From: Mycobacterium sp. IDR2000157661
Lineage (GTDB): Bacteria; Actinomycetota; Actinomycetes; Mycobacteriales; Mycobacteriaceae
Direction of reading: 5' to 3'
Length of the DNA: 64,000 bases
Assembly (NCBI RefSeq): GCF_022317005.1
Contig: NZ_CP081006.1
Location: forward strand, 806,001 to 870,000
The notes under the pieces are model-generated. The model was not told the origin of the DNA. It saw only the letters and a list, made by a program, of their open reading frames with translations, and made no database searches. Positions 61,233 to 64,000 of the stretch are shown here, one piece after another. The translations under genes and the position numbers were made by a program. Numbering within the stretch: position 1 is the stretch's first letter; every line of letters begins with the position of its first letter.

Positions 61233-61486
61233 TACGCGGGCAGACCGCGGTCATCGTAGCCGAGGATCTCATCGGCGGATCGGTTGTCGACGACCGGCAA
61301 GGCTGCGCATCGACGACGTATCGCGGCCAGCTCCTCGCGCAGCGGAATACTTCTCGTGCGCCCCGTCTCGCGGGCCAGCCGTTCGCGCAATGCGACCAAG
61401 ACTGCTTCGGTCAGGCTCTCTCCCGTGCGAGCCGATAATTCTCGGGCGAGCCTGTCCGCCTCTGGGTCCTTGATACTCAGCGCCAT
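61232..61486 (-). CDS. vapB: VapB-type antitoxin (Rv0623-like)
   Basis: 84 aa. [20 protein letters not shown] and [20 protein letters not shown] match the PSK-type VapB family (PF07704). ATG 61486; a longer frame to 61531 is not supported because the -10 box lies at 61493-61498, between the two starts. The mRNA appears leaderless. Confidence 0.93.
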   Translation of the reverse strand: MALSIKDPEADRLARELSARTGESLTEAVLVALRERLARETGRTRSIPLREELAAIRRRCAALPVVDNRSADEILGYDDRGLPA

Positions 61487-61492
61487 GTCGAG

Positions 61493-61498
61493 ATTATA
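61493..61498 (-). promoter_or_regulatory. -10 element of a leaderless vapBC promoter
   Basis: On the minus strand the sequence reads TATAAT, six bases before the A of the vapB ATG. In mycobacteria transcription starts about seven bases after this hexamer, i.e. at the ATG itself, which gives a leaderless transcript. No ribosome site is visible before this gene, in agreement. Confidence 0.6.
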
Positions 61499-61643
61499 TA
61501 CAAACATCCGGAATCTAGACTTCACGGCCACCGCAAGGCCTCATCGACGCTCTGCACACGCAACGTCGATGACTTCCGAGGGTCAAACAAAATCCTGCCG
61601 ATTATCGACGTCTGAACCGCCGCAATCCATCGCGCTGGAGTGT

Positions 61644-62795
61644 TCAGGAGATCGCCGCGCCGAGTTCGGCGTAGACGGCGGCCTCGAAGCCGAGGATGGT
61701 CTCGACCATCTTGGAGTCGAAGAACGGCAGCAGCTGGGTGGCGATCACCGCGCCGATGCCCGCCTTGCGGTCGATCCAGAAGAAGCTGTTGAACAGCCCC
61801 GACCAGTCGGCCGAGCCGGCGCTGCGCATGCCGGGCAGATCGACCAGGTACAGGTGAAAGCCCAGGCCCCAGCCCTGCGGCACGTCGAGCAGCTCGACCG
61901 GGTTGGCCAGCTCGGGGACCATCGGCTCCATCGACTTCGGCAGCGGCGCCCCGTCGAGGTGGTCGCGCAGCGCCAGCTCAACGGTCTCCTCTTTGAGGAT
62001 GCGGGCGCCGTCGAGCTCGCCGCCGTTGAGCCAGGCGCGCACGAAGCGCCCGTAGTCGGCGATCGTCCCGTAGGACCCGTGGCCGGCGGCGTCCCACTCG
62101 GACTCGGCGGGCAGGTCGAGGTCCGTCGCGACCAGGCTGCCGTCCGGCGCCCGGAAGCGGACGGGCAGCAGCCGTGCGCGCTGCTCGTCGCTGGGGGTGA
62201 ACGTCGAGTCCGTCATGCCCAGCGGCTCGTAGACGTGCTCGGCGAGGTAGTCGGCGAGCGTCTGGCCGCTGACGGCCTCGACGACCATGCCGACCCAGTC
62301 GGTGCTGACGCCGTACTCCCACACCGTGCCGGGATCGTGCACCAGCGGCGCGCTGAGGCTCTGCTTGCGGCCCTCGAGCGGGTTGGGGAAGTCCTTCTCG
62401 GTGCAGTAGGTGAAGAGCTTTTCGTTGAGGAAGTGGTAGCCACAGCCGGCCGTGTGGTTCATCAGCTGCCGGATGGTGGCCTGCGTGCTGGGTGGCCGCA
62501 GGACCGGTTCGCCGTCCTCGAAGCCGTCGAGCACCTGGAGCTCGCCGAACTCGGGCACGACCGACGCGACGGTCGCGTCGAGCTGCAAGCGGCCCTGCTC
62601 GACGAGCTGCAGCGCGGCGGTGCTGGCGACGGCCTTGGTCATCGACGCGTTGCGGAACATGGTGTCGGGCTTGGCCTCTCCGGCTGCGCCCTGGTACAGG
62701 ACGCCGTCGCGGCCGACCACGGTGGCGGCGACCCCGTGCAGCGACCCGTCGGCGGTCACCCCGTTCAGCAGATCGTCGATTCGCTCGAATCCCAT
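61644..62795 (-). CDS. Beta-lactamase-fold serine hydrolase (class C / esterase family)
   Basis: 383 aa. SxxK motif SMTK at about residues 51-54 and the conserved Tyr motif YGVST at about 161-165 (Y161 as the base), plus the later HGSYGTIADYGRF region. No signal peptide, so cytosolic esterase/carboxylesterase EstB-like rather than a drug-resistance enzyme. ATG 62795 with ribosome site AAGGAG. The frame extends to 62963 without homology. Confidence 0.88.
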   Translation of the reverse strand: MGFERIDDLLNGVTADGSLHGVAATVVGRDGVLYQGAAGEAKPDTMFRNASMTKAVASTAALQLVEQGRLQLDATVASVVPEFGELQVLDGFEDGEPVLRPPSTQATIRQLMNHTAGCGYHFLNEKLFTYCTEKDFPNPLEGRKQSLSAPLVHDPGTVWEYGVSTDWVGMVVEAVSGQTLADYLAEHVYEPLGMTDSTFTPSDEQRARLLPVRFRAPDGSLVATDLDLPAESEWDAAGHGSYGTIADYGRFVRAWLNGGELDGARILKEETVELALRDHLDGAPLPKSMEPMVPELANPVELLDVPQGWGLGFHLYLVDLPGMRSAGSADWSGLFNSFFWIDRKAGIGAVIATQLLPFFDSKMVETILGFEAAVYAELGAAIS

Positions 62796-62868
62796 CTCCA
62801 GCTCCTTTGCTTTCGGGGATATGGAGCCATCATCGCATGGGGCGCGGCGGCGACTCCTTCTCTTGTGC

Positions 62869-62896
62869 GATGACTCTGCGTCCATGGCGCAAAATC
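62869..62896. repeat. Degenerate third copy (left half) of the hairpin repeat
   Basis: GATGACTCTGCGTCCATGGC (62869-62888) followed by GCAAAATC matches the left half of repeats A and B (GTTGACTCTGCG, then CCAGGGCGCGATTC) with few changes and one indel. The right arm is only vaguely recognisable (CGCAG at about 62918). It lies at the 5' edge of the glutamate-synthase pseudogene. Confidence 0.6.
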
Positions 62897-62901
62897 GGCG
62901 A

Positions 62902-63640
62902 GGTGACCGCCGTGAGCGCAGTCTCAGTCGGCGCGAGCCCTGCGTCCGCCGTGCAGGCCACATTCTCCGACGTCGTGCCCGCCTCCCCGATCCACGGGCG
63001 CGACATCGAGTTGCCGGGCGCGAAGGTGCTCGGCGGTCCGCGCGGGCGCAAGCACGCGTTCCGGCCGGCGTCGGTGGTCGGCGGAATGGTGTTGTGGCGC
63101 GAGGTGGCCGAGCGGATGGCCGACGGGCAGCGAGGCGTGGACTTCATCGCCGTCGACGGCGGCGAGGGCGGCACCGGCGCTGCGCCGCTCGTGTTCGCCG
63201 ATCACGTGTCCTTCCCGTTCCGGGTCGGCTTCGCTCACGTCTACGGGCTGTTCACGCAGGCGGGGCTGAGCGACCGGCCACGTGGATCGGGTCGGGCAAG
63301 CTGGGCCTGCCGGGCAACGCGCTCGGGTGCATCCAGGCGCAGAAGTGCCACACCGACCACTGCCCGACCGGTGTGGCGACGCAGAACCCGTGGCTGGCGC
63401 GCGGTCTCGATCCGGGGCAGAAGTCGCACCGGCTGGCCAATTACGCTCTGACGCTAAGCCGCGATTTATTGAAGGTGTCGGAGGCGGCGGGCGTCCGGCA
63501 CCCCGCGATGCTAGGCCCCAACGTGTCGAGATCCTCGATGGCGATCGCGGACATCGGCCGCTCACCGAGGTGTGCTGTTACCAAAACGGCTGGGGCGTAG
63601 CGGGATCCGAGATCGTGCACGACATCAACAGCTGCAGGTG
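62902..63640 (+). pseudogene. FMN-binding glutamate synthase-family remnant (GltS central domain)
   Basis: Three frames give pieces of one protein in order. Frame A (62902-63276): VVGGMVLWREVAERM, FIAVDGGEGGTGAAPLVFAD, HVSFPFRVGFAHVYGLFTQ. Frame B (from about 63279): TWIGSGKLGLPGNA joined directly to LGCIQAQKCHTDHCPTGVAT, a deletion relative to the family. Frame C: VEILDGDRGHRPLTEV and QNGWGVAGSE. The N-terminal half of the protein is missing. The GCIQAQKCHTD cysteines, Fe-S ligands in the family, remain. Decayed. Confidence 0.85.
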
Positions 63641-63734
63641 ACCCAAGATCCGAACCAAGCGACGGAGTGAGCGGGCAGAGCGGAGTTGGGGCGGCGTACT
63701 CAAGGGTGACGCACGAGCGAGCCGCGGCTGGCGG

Positions 63735-63989
63735 CTAAGAGGTGCCGTCGAGGTCGGGTGTCCGCACAGCGCGGTTCACGGCCCGCACATACAATTCGAA
63801 CACCCGCGGCGACGTCTGCGCGGGGTCGAATTCGTCGGGTGCCTCGTCGGTGTCGGACTCGTCGTCCTCCGTTTCCCAGTCCATGTCCATCAAACACAGC
63901 GTGTCGAAATCACGCTGGACGCACCTGATGGCGCGCTGCACGTCACACCAGTGCTCGTGCATGCACCGGGCCACCACGCTTTCACACAC
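63735..63989 (-). CDS. Small acidic protein (84 aa), unknown
   Basis: GTG 63989 start; the frame may begin beyond the window, and ATG 63962 is an alternative. Residues 1-35 carry four Cys and two His (MCESVVARCMHEHWCDVQRA, RCVQRDFDTLC); residues 36-60 are very acidic (DMDWETEDDESDTDEAPDEF). No family recognised. Possible metal-binding N-terminus is inference. Confidence 0.55.
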   Translation of the reverse strand: MCESVVARCMHEHWCDVQRAIRCVQRDFDTLCLMDMDWETEDDESDTDEAPDEFDPAQTSPRVFELYVRAVNRAVRTPDLDGTS

Positions 63990-64000
63990 CGAGCCAACCA

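Noticed and set aside
61644..62795. Antibiotic-resistance beta-lactamase
   Set aside because: The protein has the SxxK/YxN-type fold but no signal peptide and an esterase-like layout; resistance is not supported.
1..64000. CRISPR arrays, rRNA or tRNA genes, complete insertion sequences
   Set aside because: None seen on reading: no regularly spaced repeats, no TTCGA-type tRNA arm in a cloverleaf context, no transposase family. A dedicated tRNA or IS search was not possible.

Overview
The window reads as a stretch of chromosome from a rapidly growing mycobacterium (Mycolicibacterium-like). The evidence is uniformly high GC, dense short-gap coding with many GTG and TTG starts, and families typical of mycobacteria: an MPT63-like secreted protein, DUF732, a WS/DGAT-like protein, a DesA3-type desaturase, FadD, F420/deazaflavin-type enzymes, DUF5994, a type VII secreted toxin with a TNT domain, and several VapBC pairs. 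I saw no rRNA, tRNA, CRISPR array or complete insertion sequence.

Layout. 1-7.1 kb: recC (5' end outside the window), recB and recD, overlapping and translationally coupled. 7.1-8.1 kb: a DUF559 (Vsr-like nuclease fold) gene framed by two 63-nt hairpin repeats. 8.1-10.5 kb: a dicarboxylate transporter and a tartrate-dehydrogenase-like gene, both damaged. 10.7-13.0 kb: SRPBCC protein and sulfatase. 13.5-17.5 kb: a FadD-type adenylating enzyme and three GAF-ANTAR proteins. 17.8-26.8 kb: small proteins, a desaturase, a transglutaminase-like protein, an RhlE-type helicase, a PPOX protein, an acyltransferase homologue lacking its catalytic histidines, two DUF5994 proteins, a DDN-like protein and a TspO-like membrane protein. 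26.8-30.2 kb: an ADP-ribose locus, with an NrtR-like regulator divergent from an ADP-ribosylglycohydrolase/cysteine-phosphatase fusion followed by an RNase HI-domain gene. 30.2-36.5 kb: two TetR regulators with visible operators, an MpaB-like protein, an MPT63-like protein, a luciferase-like oxidoreductase and a lipoprotein. 36.5-40.7 kb: a quinol-type nitric oxide reductase operon with an SPFH protein. 40.8-45.4 kb: an FAD monooxygenase and a type VII toxin/immunity module. 45.4-50.8 kb: a NERD helicase, an aldo/keto reductase and a secreted phosphoesterase. 50.8-54.4 kb: a glycine-betaine/choline-type ABC importer. 54.4-64 kb: rearranged and intact VapBC loci, DUF732, DUF4407, release factor 3, a beta-lactamase-fold protein and a glutamate-synthase pseudogene.

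Cross-cutting observations. Several genes are broken in a similar way: internal segments are cleanly missing, sometimes with single-base frameshifts. These are the transporter, the dehydrogenase, an ERCC4-type nuclease remnant and the glutamate-synthase remnant. The most unusual structure is the hairpin-bounded DUF559 cassette. Its left repeat supplies the stop codon of recD, its right repeat supplies the stop codon of the DUF559 gene, and the right repeat sits where the start of the transporter should be. A partial third copy of the repeat sits at the 5' edge of the glutamate-synthase pseudogene.
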